Below, in pieces: positions 1 through 6,710 of a DNA stretch of 18,589 bases. The position numbers and the translations under genes were made by a program. The notes beneath the pieces were generated by a model that saw only the letters and a program-made list of their open reading frames with translations, ran no database searches and was not told where the DNA came from. Source of the stretch: Clostridiales bacterium (GTDB lineage Bacteria; Bacillota; Clostridia; Christensenellales; Aristaeellaceae); assembly GCA_004552515.1 (NCBI GenBank), contig SFOF01000020.1, forward strand, positions 1-18,589, given 5' to 3'. Every line of letters starts with the position of its first letter. Positions within the stretch are counted from its first letter, which is position 1.

Positions 1-1
1 T

Positions 2-343
2 GAAAAGACCGGTCGCCTGCCGCGCTGCCTGACGTTCTCATGGGCGGCGCTGGCGGCGTTCTATACGCCCGTTCGCCGCAATGAGGACGGCACGCTCGTC
101 GGGAAGCGCGATGGGAACGAATATACCGTGCGCGACGACCGCGCCGCGATCGATTTCTTCTGGGAAAATCGAAGCGCCGCGCCGGAGAAGCTGCTGCGCG
201 ATCTGGCGGGCCGCGTCGATTTCTGGGGCGAGGATCTGAACGGGCTGAACGGCTTTGTCGATCAGGCGATCGTCGATCTGAAAAATATCCGCGCGCTGGG
301 CGTGAAGGACGCGATTCGGCGCGCGATGGAGCGGGAAATATGA
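2..343 (+). CDS. uxaB: Tagaturonate reductase (altronate oxidoreductase), C-terminal part, cut by window start
   Basis: The open frame enters from the left edge and ends at TGA 341-343, giving about 113 residues of a C-terminal domain. The readable part starts EKTGRLPRCLTFSWAALAAF and continues through a polar segment to a helical end. This resembles the C-terminal domain of the mannitol dehydrogenase/UxaB family, which reduces D-tagaturonate to D-altronate with NADH in galacturonate breakdown. The Rossmann domain and active site lie outside the window, so the family call rests on the tail and above all on the neighbour: the stop overlaps the start of uxaA (ATGA), the next enzyme of the same pathway. 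Such overlap implies translational coupling. A fructuronate reductase or another mannitol dehydrogenase-family member is possible, but less likely beside uxaA. Confidence 0.75.
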   Translation, partial: EKTGRLPRCLTFSWAALAAFYTPVRRNEDGTLVGKRDGNEYTVRDDRAAIDFFWENRSAAPEKLLRDLAGRVDFWGEDLNGLNGFVDQAIVDLKNIRALGVKDAIRRAMEREI

Positions 344-1776
344 CGTACAGACAGATTCATCCGCGGGACAACGTGGCGGTGCTTTTGAGAGCCGAGGGCG
401 ACATTCCCGCCGGGCACAAAATTGCGCTGCGCCCCATCGCGGCGGGCGAGGCGGTGATCAAATACGGCGATCCAATCGGCATGGCGACGCGGGACATTGC
501 GCCCGGCGAGCACGTTCACAGCCACAACCTGCGCACGGCGCTGCGCGAGCACGAGACGTATGAATATGTTCCCGCGCCGCTCTGGCCGCTGCCGCCAAGG
601 GACGGAAGCACGTTTGAAGGCTATCTGCGTCCGGACGGCCGCGCGGGCGTTCGCAATGAAATCTGGATCCTGCCCACCGTCGGCTGTGTGAACGCCGTCG
701 CGCGGCAGATCGAGCAGGCGGCGCGCGCGCTTGCCGGGAGCACGGTCGAGGGCATTTATGCGTTCGAGCATCCCTACGGCTGTTCGCAGCTGGGCGGCGA
801 TCTGGAAAACACGCAGCGGCTGCTCGCGGCGCTGGCGAAGCACCCCAACACGGCGGGCGCGCTGATCGTCGGGCTGGGCTGCGAGAACAACAACATCGGC
901 GAATTCAAAAAGGTTTTGGGGGACTGGGACAAGACGCGCGTCAAATTCGTCAACTGTCAGGACAGCGGCGACGAAACGGCGGACGGCGTGCGGCTGATCG
1001 GCGAGATCATTAAAGCGGCGGCGGGCGATCATCGCGAGACGCTGCCCGCGTCAAAGCTGTGCGTGGGGCTTAAATGCGGCGGCTCAGACGGCTTTTCGGG
1101 CATCACGGCCAATCCGCTGGCGGGCGCGTTTTCCGACTGGCTGGTCGCGCAGGGCGGCACGACCCTGCTGACTGAGGTGCCGGAGATGTTCGGCGCGGAG
1201 CGGCTGCTGATGAATCGCTGCGTCGATCGCGAGACGTTCGACAGGACGGTGGCGCTCATCGAGGACTTCAAGCGCTATTTTGTGGAGAATCATCAGCCGG
1301 TGTACGAGAATCCCTCGCCGGGCAACAAGGCGGGCGGCATTACGACGCTGGAGGAAAAGTCGCTCGGCTGCACGCAGAAGGGCGGCCACGCGCCGGTCGT
1401 GGACGTGCTGGGCTACGGCGCGCGCGCGGAAAAGGCGGGGCTGAATCTCCTCTGGTCGCCGGGCAACGACCTCGTGTCGTCCACGGCGCTGGCGGCGGCG
1501 GGCGCTCAGCTGGTGCTGTTCACGACCGGGCGCGGCACGCCGTTCGGCTGTCCTGTGCCGACGGTAAAAATCGCCACAAACACGGCGCTTTACGAAAAAA
1601 AGCCGCTCTGGATGGACTTTAACGCCGGCGCGCTGCTGGAGGGCGAGTCGATGGAATCGCTCTCGGCGCGGCTGCGCGGTGACGTGCTGAAGATCGCTTC
1701 GGGTGCAAGACAGACGCGCGCCGAGCAGCGGGGCGTGCGCGGACTGTACATTTTCAAAAGCGGCGTGACGCTGTGA
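340..1776 (+). CDS. uxaA: Altronate dehydratase
   Basis: This 478-residue protein dehydrates D-altronate to 2-keto-3-deoxygluconate, the third step of galacturonate catabolism in the cytoplasm. Its length is close to that of characterised UxaA proteins (about 495 residues). Residues 1-75 form the SAF-like N-terminal domain, with His26, His60 and His62. From about residue 94 the large UxaA domain begins (GYLRPDGRAGVRNE), followed by EHPYGCSQLGGD (Cys148), GLGCENNN (Cys181), GLKCGGSDGFSG (Cys246) and a late GTPFGCPVPTVKIATN. Family members are iron-dependent, and these cysteines and histidines are the likely ligands. The ATG overlaps the uxaB stop and has GGAG eight bases upstream, so the two genes form one operon. 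Galactarate dehydratase (GarD) is a related family, but the uxaB neighbour favours altronate. Confidence 0.93.
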   Translation: MTYRQIHPRDNVAVLLRAEGDIPAGHKIALRPIAAGEAVIKYGDPIGMATRDIAPGEHVHSHNLRTALREHETYEYVPAPLWPLPPRDGSTFEGYLRPDGRAGVRNEIWILPTVGCVNAVARQIEQAARALAGSTVEGIYAFEHPYGCSQLGGDLENTQRLLAALAKHPNTAGALIVGLGCENNNIGEFKKVLGDWDKTRVKFVNCQDSGDETADGVRLIGEIIKAAAGDHRETLPASKLCVGLKCGGSDGFSGITANPLAGAFSDWLVAQGGTTLLTEVPEMFGAERLLMNRCVDRETFDRTVALIEDFKRYFVENHQPVYENPSPGNKAGGITTLEEKSLGCTQKGGHAPVVDVLGYGARAEKAGLNLLWSPGNDLVSSTALAAAGAQLVLFTTGRGTPFGCPVPTVKIATNTALYEKKPLWMDFNAGALLEGESMESLSARLRGDVLKIASGARQTRAEQRGVRGLYIFKSGVTL

Positions 1777-1784
1777 TATGAATC

Positions 1785-1838
1785 GGCCGGCGGGGAGATG
1801 CAAAAATTTCTGCCGGCCATCGCCGTAACGCGGCGTTA
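1785..1838 (+). other. Inverted repeats downstream of uxaA
   Basis: Two small dyads follow the uxaA stop. GGCCGGC (1785-1791) pairs with GCCGGCC (1812-1818) around a 20-base loop, but has no T-run, so it is at best a weak or Rho-assisted terminator. TAACGC (1826-1831) and GCGTTA (1833-1838) form a perfect 6-bp dyad around one base, the shape of a small operator rather than an RNA stem. No function can be assigned. Confidence 0.4.
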
Positions 1839-2059
1839 ATAATGGAAGCGGGACAGATAGGTGCATCAAAATACGAATGTTATAGACGATCGCGCGCCTT
1901 GTGTTTGGCAAAATCGCGCCGACGTGTGTATTGGGCGGAAAAATCGCGCGAAAATATCGCTTAAAAGCATTGAATGGCCGGACAATGCGCCGATAAAACG
2001 CGCAAAAATCTTAATCCGTTCTTTCTTGTGGCGCGGGTCAGGATCTGGTATCGTTTTCT

Positions 2060-2362
2060 CTGTCGCAGATAAGGAATGAGAGAAGAGTCATTCCGGGTAA
2101 AAGACATGACCCATCGTTTACGATGCAAGGCCGGACGGACAGCCGGGTCAAATGCCGATGCGGGGTATAAACTCGCACGCAGCTTTCGCTGTATTTTATT
2201 GATTGAGTTCAAAGCTCAGTTTCACAACGCTTGAACGTACAGCCGCGGTGAAATGGTCAATAAGAGTAGTAAAAGTAAGTCCTTTACTGTATAGACTCTG
2301 ACAACCTATCCTTATCTCATAGTTTATGAGGTGGTGTGCGTATGCGTACATCGCTTTTTTTT
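2060..2362 (+). ncRNA. Candidate structured RNA or leader ending in an intrinsic terminator
   Basis: The 1777-2409 gap holds no credible protein gene. In 2221-2280 only 25 of 60 bases are G/C, against 40 of 60 in the M28 gene at 2521-2580. Stems seen by eye: GGAATGA/TCATTCC (2073-2079/2088-2094); TGACCC/GGGTCA (2107-2112/2145-2150) closing a possible junction that contains CATCG/CGATG (2112-2116/2121-2125, sharing C2112); CAGC/GCTG with a TTTC loop (2180-2183/2188-2191); GTTCAA(A)GC/GCTTGAAC (2207-2215/2229-2236) with one bulged A; AGTAAA/TTTACT (2268-2273/2283-2288); CTCATA/TATGAG (2316-2321/2325-2330). A 10-bp stem with T8 ends it. GGGT at 2095-2098 could compete for ACCC 2109-2112, allowing alternative folds. 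A weak promoter may lie at 2026-2054 (TTGTGG, 17 bp, TATCGT). I recognise no known RNA class; the 5' end is a guess. Confidence 0.45.
2331..2362 (+). terminator. Intrinsic terminator upstream of the M28 gene
   Basis: A ten-pair stem, 2331-2340 with 2345-2354, closes on a TATG loop and includes four G-U pairs. It abuts eight T residues (2355-2362). It ends 47 bases before the M28 start codon, and no promoter was seen between them. It therefore either ends an upstream RNA or acts as an attenuator controlling the M28 gene. Confidence 0.7.
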
Positions 2363-2409
2363 CTTTGCCCAGACAGCCTGCGACGGACATACGATTGGAG
2401 GAAACGAAC

Positions 2410-4479
2410 ATGAAAAAGGTTCTGTCTCTGTTCCTGACTCTGTGCGTGGCTCTGGGCGCGCTGCCCGCCCTCGCGCAGGAGGCGGTTCCCTCGACGCTCG
2501 AGGACGTGCTCTCGCGGCTGGACGTGGCCTATGCCCATCGCGTGACCAGGGCGATTTCCGAGCTGGGCGACAACCCCGACGTGGGCAACCGCTCCAGCGG
2601 CAGTGCGGCCGAGCGTCAGGCCGCCGAGCTGATCGAGTCCGAGCTGAAGGACATGGGCTTTGACACGGTCAACACGGAGCGCTTTACGGCGGACACATGG
2701 TCGTTCAACAAGGGCCGCGTCTACTACAAGGACGAGAGCGGCGCGGAGCAGTTCATCGCGCTGGGCGGCTTTGCCACCAACATGACATTCGAGGGCGACG
2801 TTCAGATCGTCTATGCCGGCCGCGGCACGGACGCGGACTATGAAGGGCTGGATGTGAAGGACAAGGTCGTGCTGGTCGACATCAATCAGGCCGAGGACTG
2901 GTGGGCGGAGATTCCCGCCTATGAGGCCTACATTCACGGCGCGAAATGCGTCATACTCTGCAACGTCGAGGGCTACGCCACATGGGATGAGGACACCGTC
3001 GGCTCTCAGGACATCTGCGGCCCGGCCTATGCGCCGGCGTTCGCCATCAGCCGGAGCGGCGCAAAGACGCTGCGCGCGCTGATCGACGCGGGCGACGGCG
3101 AGGCGACCGTGCGGCTGGACGTGGACAGCGTCGTCACCGAGAACGGAACCTCCCAGAACGTCTGGGCGGAGATTCCCGGCAAGACCGACGAGGTGATCTA
3201 CTTCTTCGCGCACTATGACGGCTATTACCATTCGTTCTTCGACGACGCGGAGGGCGTGGGCAGCGTGCTGGCCATTGCGCGCGCGTTCAAGGAGAGCGGC
3301 TATGTGCCCGACAAGACGCTGCGCTTCGTGCTGCACGGCGCGGAGGAATGGGGGCGCACCGACACCGAGTACGACTGGTCGGCGGGCGCGTATCACATGA
3401 TCTACGATCTGCATCCCGAATGGGCGGAGAACGCCTTCGTCATCCTCAACATCGACGGCATGTATCCGGTGAAGGGTCACACGCTGTTCTCGCTGGCGAG
3501 CGTGGACGAGCTGAACGGCTTCGTCGCGCCCATCGCGCAGAGCGTGTTCGAGGGCAGCGGCTATGAGGTCGAGCCCAAGGCGTACACCAGCTGCTGGACG
3601 GAGGATTTCAGCTATGTGCGCAAGGGCGTGCCCTCCGTGGTCGCCTCCCATGCCGAGCCGGAGGAAATCTATCACGGCACGGCCTATCATTCCTCGATGG
3701 ACAGCGACAAGCTGGGCGTGGACGAGGACGCGTGGGCGGTCGTGCTGAAGCTCTTCGCCACGCTGGCCGTCGAGTTTGACGATCTGGCGGCGCGCCCCAT
3801 GGCGTTCACCGCGCACTTAAAGGCGATGGAAGAGGCCTATGCCGGCGAAGCGGCGCAGGATTTTGACAGCGTGTATGCCGCCGCCGAGGCCGTGGACGCG
3901 CGGGTCGCTCAGCTGAACGCCGATTACGCCGCGGCGCTGGAATCGGGCGATGCGGATCAGGCGGCGCAGCTGCGCGCGGAAGGTATTGCGCTGGACAAGA
4001 AGCTGCACGAAATCTATGCCGAGCTTACCGATCGCTTCTTTGCGTTCGATTACGAGGACAATTTGATCTTCACCTTTGAGATGAACGAATGGAACATCGA
4101 CGCGCTCGAGACGGCCATTGCGGCGCTCGAGACGGGCGACGGCGAGACGGCCTATAACGACTGCTTCTCCGGCGTCGATTATAACTGGTATGCCTATTCG
4201 TTCAGCGCCGAGACCTACGCCTATATGCTCGCGAAGATGAACAACAACACGGCGGGCACATGGGGCGAGGGCATGATCCGCTACCCGGGCGAAAATCTCT
4301 GGACGGTCATTCGCACCGTCGCGGAAAAGCTGGAGACGGAAAACGCCGATTACAGCGCTGAAATCGAGGTTCTTCAGGAAACGCTCGAGCGCCAGAAGGG
4401 CTATCGCGCGGAGATCGAAGCAGATTTCGCCGAATCCCTGAGCGCCATGATCGAGCTGTTTAACAGCGCCGCCGAATAA
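2410..4479 (+). CDS. Secreted M28-family zinc metallopeptidase
   Basis: A 689-residue exported protein of the M28 (aminopeptidase Y/S/PSMA-like) family, which uses two metal ions to cut peptides, usually from the N-terminus. The start at 2410 has GGAGG nine bases upstream. The signal peptide is MKKVLSLFLTLCVALGALPALA, probably cleaved before QEAVP (about residue 23). A PA-like insert lies at about residues 110-230 (YAGRGTDADYEGLDVKDKVV). Expected metal and catalytic residues are present: His268 and Asp270 in AHYDG, Asp278/Asp279 in FFDDAEG, Glu312/Glu313 in GAEEW, Asp349 in NIDG, and His427 in YHSSMD. After about residue 450 comes a long, acidic, mostly helical region with no catalytic motifs, making the protein longer than a minimal M28 enzyme. 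There is no lipobox or sortase motif, so it is probably released or loosely wall-associated. Exact substrate is unknown. Expression may pass through the terminator just upstream. Confidence 0.9.
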   Translation: MKKVLSLFLTLCVALGALPALAQEAVPSTLEDVLSRLDVAYAHRVTRAISELGDNPDVGNRSSGSAAERQAAELIESELKDMGFDTVNTERFTADTWSFNKGRVYYKDESGAEQFIALGGFATNMTFEGDVQIVYAGRGTDADYEGLDVKDKVVLVDINQAEDWWAEIPAYEAYIHGAKCVILCNVEGYATWDEDTVGSQDICGPAYAPAFAISRSGAKTLRALIDAGDGEATVRLDVDSVVTENGTSQNVWAEIPGKTDEVIYFFAHYDGYYHSFFDDAEGVGSVLAIARAFKESGYVPDKTLRFVLHGAEEWGRTDTEYDWSAGAYHMIYDLHPEWAENAFVILNIDGMYPVKGHTLFSLASVDELNGFVAPIAQSVFEGSGYEVEPKAYTSCWTEDFSYVRKGVPSVVASHAEPEEIYHGTAYHSSMDSDKLGVDEDAWAVVLKLFATLAVEFDDLAARPMAFTAHLKAMEEAYAGEAAQDFDSVYAAAEAVDARVAQLNADYAAALESGDADQAAQLRAEGIALDKKLHEIYAELTDRFFAFDYEDNLIFTFEMNEWNIDALETAIAALETGDGETAYNDCFSGVDYNWYAYSFSAETYAYMLAKMNNNTAGTWGEGMIRYPGENLWTVIRTVAEKLETENADYSAEIEVLQETLERQKGYRAEIEADFAESLSAMIELFNSAAE

Positions 4480-4490
4480 GGAGACATAAA

Positions 4491-4536
4491 AAACCCGCCT
4501 GTCCGATGCAATATCTCGGGCAGGCGGGTTTGCGTT
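4491..4536. terminator. Bidirectional terminator between M28 and GH29 genes
   Basis: AAACCCGCCTG (4491-4501) pairs perfectly with CAGGCGGGTTT (4521-4531). T residues follow on the plus strand, and a run of A residues precedes it, giving T residues on the minus strand. It lies between two convergent genes and can serve both. Confidence 0.88.
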
Positions 4537-4545
4537 TTTAATGGT

Positions 4546-5562
4546 TTACAGCTCGGCGGCGGCGCGCAGTATACGCTCTGCGTCCACGGGGATGCGGCCC
4601 AGCGCGTCGGGGCCGACGTTGAGCAGATAGTTGATGCCCAGCTTGTTCAGGTGCCTGCGGATCTCGGCGACGCGCTCGGGGGACTTCCAATCGCGATCCC
4701 AGGCGCAATAGCCCCAGGAGTTGTTCAGCGTGGCGGCGGTTTCGTACAGTCCCCACGGCGAGGGCTTGAAGCCGCAAATGTCGTTTGCGTCGAGGCCGTC
4801 CATTGTCATGGCGGGGTCGGGCAGCTTATCGGGGATTTCGTTATCGCCCAGCGAGACGTAATCGTACGCGCCGTTGCCCAGGCGGGAATTGATCAGGCAC
4901 TCGGGCTGATAGCGCTTGATCGCGTCGTAAATGGCGCGGGAGTGCTTTTCCTCGAGCGTCATGGGCACGTCGAACCAGATCAGGCACAGCTCGCCGTAAT
5001 GCGTAAGCAGCTCCTCGACTTGCGGCATGATCTTTTCGCGGAAACAAATGTCGTAATTCTTGTTTTCAACGCCGGGAAAGTCCCAGTCGTTGTTCCAGGC
5101 GGTGCCGGCGCAGTATTTCGGATCGCTCAGATAGCCGCCGCCGTGCTCCTCATGCCAGTCCAGATCCTGAGAATAGTAAAGGCCCAGCTTCACGCCGTAT
5201 TTATAGCAGGCCTCGGCCAGCTCGGCGATCACGTCGCGGCCAAAGGGCGTCGCGTCGCGCATATTGAAGCGGCTGGCCTCGGAGCCGAACAGCGCAAAGC
5301 CCTCGTGGTGCTTCGAGGTGACGACGAAATAGTCCATGCCGCACTCCTTCGCCAGGCGAACCCACTCGTCGGCGCTGAAGTAGATGGGATTGAACACGGA
5401 AGCCAGCCGGCTGTATTCGGCGTTGGGAATCCGCTGATGGGACTGGATCCACTCGGCGTAGGCGCTGCTCTTGCGGCCGCGGTATTCGCCGCCCAGCAGC
5501 GAGTAAAGCCCCCAGTGGATCATCATGCCGTTTTTGCCCTTGAACCATTCGCGCATATTCAT
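4546..5562 (-). CDS. GH29 alpha-L-fucosidase
   Basis: A 338-residue retaining alpha-L-fucosidase that would remove terminal L-fucose from glycans. I start it at ATG 5562, which has GAGGGAG nine bases upstream; an in-frame ATG at 5598 lacks a ribosome binding site. GH29 landmarks, numbered from this start: GMMIHWGLYS (His16-Trp17), SKHHEGFALF (His84-His85), YYSQDLDW, and LIWFD with probable nucleophile Asp198. Most family members have WFDG at the nucleophile; here the next residue is Val. GDNE (Glu242) is a candidate acid/base. The protein holds only the catalytic barrel; the C-terminal beta-sandwich of many GH29 enzymes is missing. No signal peptide is seen, so it is probably cytoplasmic and acts on imported oligosaccharides. 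It has its own promoter and a terminator shared with the convergent M28 gene. Substrate linkage cannot be read from sequence. Confidence 0.9.
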   Translation of the reverse strand: MNMREWFKGKNGMMIHWGLYSLLGGEYRGRKSSAYAEWIQSHQRIPNAEYSRLASVFNPIYFSADEWVRLAKECGMDYFVVTSKHHEGFALFGSEASRFNMRDATPFGRDVIAELAEACYKYGVKLGLYYSQDLDWHEEHGGGYLSDPKYCAGTAWNNDWDFPGVENKNYDICFREKIMPQVEELLTHYGELCLIWFDVPMTLEEKHSRAIYDAIKRYQPECLINSRLGNGAYDYVSLGDNEIPDKLPDPAMTMDGLDANDICGFKPSPWGLYETAATLNNSWGYCAWDRDWKSPERVAEIRRHLNKLGINYLLNVGPDALGRIPVDAERILRAAAEL

Positions 5563-5680
5563 GGCGTAAAACTCCCTCAAATCGTAATTTCCGCGCATGG
5601 GGTGTGTCTGAAAGGCCTTGCGGACGGCGATTTCGGCGCTTTTAAGGGCAAGGCCCTGGAGCGGGGCGGAATTTCCATTT

Positions 5681-5706
5681 ATTTGACTGAATCGCGACGG
5701 TCAAAT
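5681..5706. promoter_or_regulatory. Inverted repeat in the fucosidase leader
   Basis: ATTTGAC (5681-5687) and GTCAAAT (5700-5706) are perfect 7-bp arms around 12 bases. The dyad lies between the fucosidase promoter (5769-5797) and its start, inside a leader of about 200 bases. It could be a repressor operator or an RNA stem. A second small hairpin, AGGGC/GCCCT, lies at 5645-5657. Confidence 0.4.
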
Positions 5707-5768
5707 CCAAAGAAGCTGAGCGCCGCGCAAAAATCCGTCGGGAACCGCTCTCCTTTCAGCTACGCTCT

Positions 5769-5797
5769 ATTGTAGCATGATTTCCGGCGTTTGAAAA
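5769..5797 (-). promoter_or_regulatory. Promoter for the GH29 fucosidase
   Basis: Read on the minus strand: -35 TTTTCA (5792-5797), 17-bp spacer, -10 TACAAT (5769-5774) preceded by TGC, an extended -10. It sits just past the stop of the ZIP gene, so the fucosidase can be transcribed separately from it. Confidence 0.6.
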
Positions 5798-5806
5798 GCC
5801 CCATTT

Positions 5807-6553
5807 TCACAGCGCGACGTCGAGCAGCATCATCAGTGCGAAGCCCAGCGAAAACGCCGTTACGCCCCAAGCGCCCGCGCCGTTTTCCAGCGATTCGGGA
5901 ATCAGCTCCCGCACGACGACATAGATCATCGCGCCGGCGGCCAGCGCGAGAACATAGGGCAGAAGCGCCGTCACGAATGAAACCAGCCAGAGCGTGAAGA
6001 GCGCCCCCAGCGGCTCGACAGCGCCCGAGAGCACGCCCAATATGAACGCGCGCCGGCGCGCCATGCCCTTCGACGCGAGCGGCAGAGAGACGATCGCGCC
6101 CTCGGGCACATTCTGCACGGCGACGCCCACCGAGAGAGCCAGCGCGGCGGCCGCGCCCATGAAGGGACTGCCGACGAGAAACGCCGAGAGCGCCACGCCC
6201 ACCGCCATGCCCTCGGGCAGATTGTGCAGCGTTACGGCCAGCACGAGTAGATCCGTGCGGTCGCGGGCGGCGGTCGTGAGCCGCGGCAGCACTTCGTCGA
6301 GGAGCAGCATGGCCAGCACGCCGATCAGAAAGCCGGATACGGCGGGCAGCGCGCGGCCGGCGCTCCATTCAATGGCGGGCAGGAGCAGCGAGAAGATCGA
6401 TGCGGCGGTCATAATACCGGCGGAAAGTCCGCTGAGAACGGGCTTCAGGCGATGATTCAGGCCGCCTTTTACAAAAAAGACCGCCAGCGCGCCCAGCGAC
6501 GTGCCGATAAAGGGCAGCAGGGCGACGGTGACGGCCGTGATGAGACGGGTCAT
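5807..6553 (-). CDS. ZIP-family metal transporter
   Basis: A 248-residue integral membrane protein of the ZIP family, which moves divalent metals such as zinc, iron or manganese into the cytoplasm. The start at 6553 has GGAGGAT eight bases upstream; the in-frame ATG at 6592 lacks one. About eight hydrophobic segments are visible. The paired metal-binding motifs of the family are intact: HNLPEG (His110 to Gly115) in the fourth segment and QNVPEG (Gln147 to Gly152) in the fifth. The Gln in the second motif, where many ZIPs have His, is common in the ZupT/GufA branch. Acidic residues Glu180 and Glu216 lie in later segments. A histidine-rich loop is absent. The gene lies between unrelated genes and no clear promoter was found, so its regulation is unknown. 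Confidence 0.9.
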   Translation of the reverse strand: MTRLITAVTVALLPFIGTSLGALAVFFVKGGLNHRLKPVLSGLSAGIMTAASIFSLLLPAIEWSAGRALPAVSGFLIGVLAMLLLDEVLPRLTTAARDRTDLLVLAVTLHNLPEGMAVGVALSAFLVGSPFMGAAAALALSVGVAVQNVPEGAIVSLPLASKGMARRRAFILGVLSGAVEPLGALFTLWLVSFVTALLPYVLALAAGAMIYVVVRELIPESLENGAGAWGVTAFSLGFALMMLLDVAL

Positions 6554-6658
6554 GGCGATAATCCTCCATTTCGGACGCAAGTGCGCCGTCATGGGGATAC
6601 TATGCGCGGGATAGAGGATGTGTGTTTCGCTAAAATCGCTTAGAGAATTGCGTTCTGT

Positions 6659-6703
6659 CGCTCACAGCTGCGCGGATCGGCGCTGATGCGCCTGTTGTGA
6701 GCG
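6659..6703 (-). terminator. Possible terminator hairpin after the aldo/keto reductase gene
   Basis: CGCTCACA (6659-6666) pairs perfectly with TGTGAGCG (6696-6703), with an inner GGCG/CGCC stem (6679-6682/6689-6692). It starts eight bases past the reductase stop. No clear T-run follows on the minus strand, so termination would be weak. Confidence 0.4.
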
Positions 6704-6710
6704 CGCCTGC

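Noticed and set aside
2237..2290. GGTGAAA followed by TAAGAG in the A/T-rich gap, recalling part of RNase P RNA.
   Set aside because: The other universally conserved RNase P blocks, such as the GAGGAAAGTCC region and the late AGA-ACCCGG region, are not seen, and the length and pairing do not fit.
1961..2411. Small frames on the minus strand in the gap before the M28 gene.
   Set aside because: They have no ribosome binding sites or recognisable sequence, and they run through the stems and terminator of the candidate RNA.
5563..5598. Twelve extra N-terminal residues on the fucosidase from ATG 5598.
   Set aside because: No ribosome binding site precedes that ATG, whereas ATG 5562 has GAGGGAG at good spacing.
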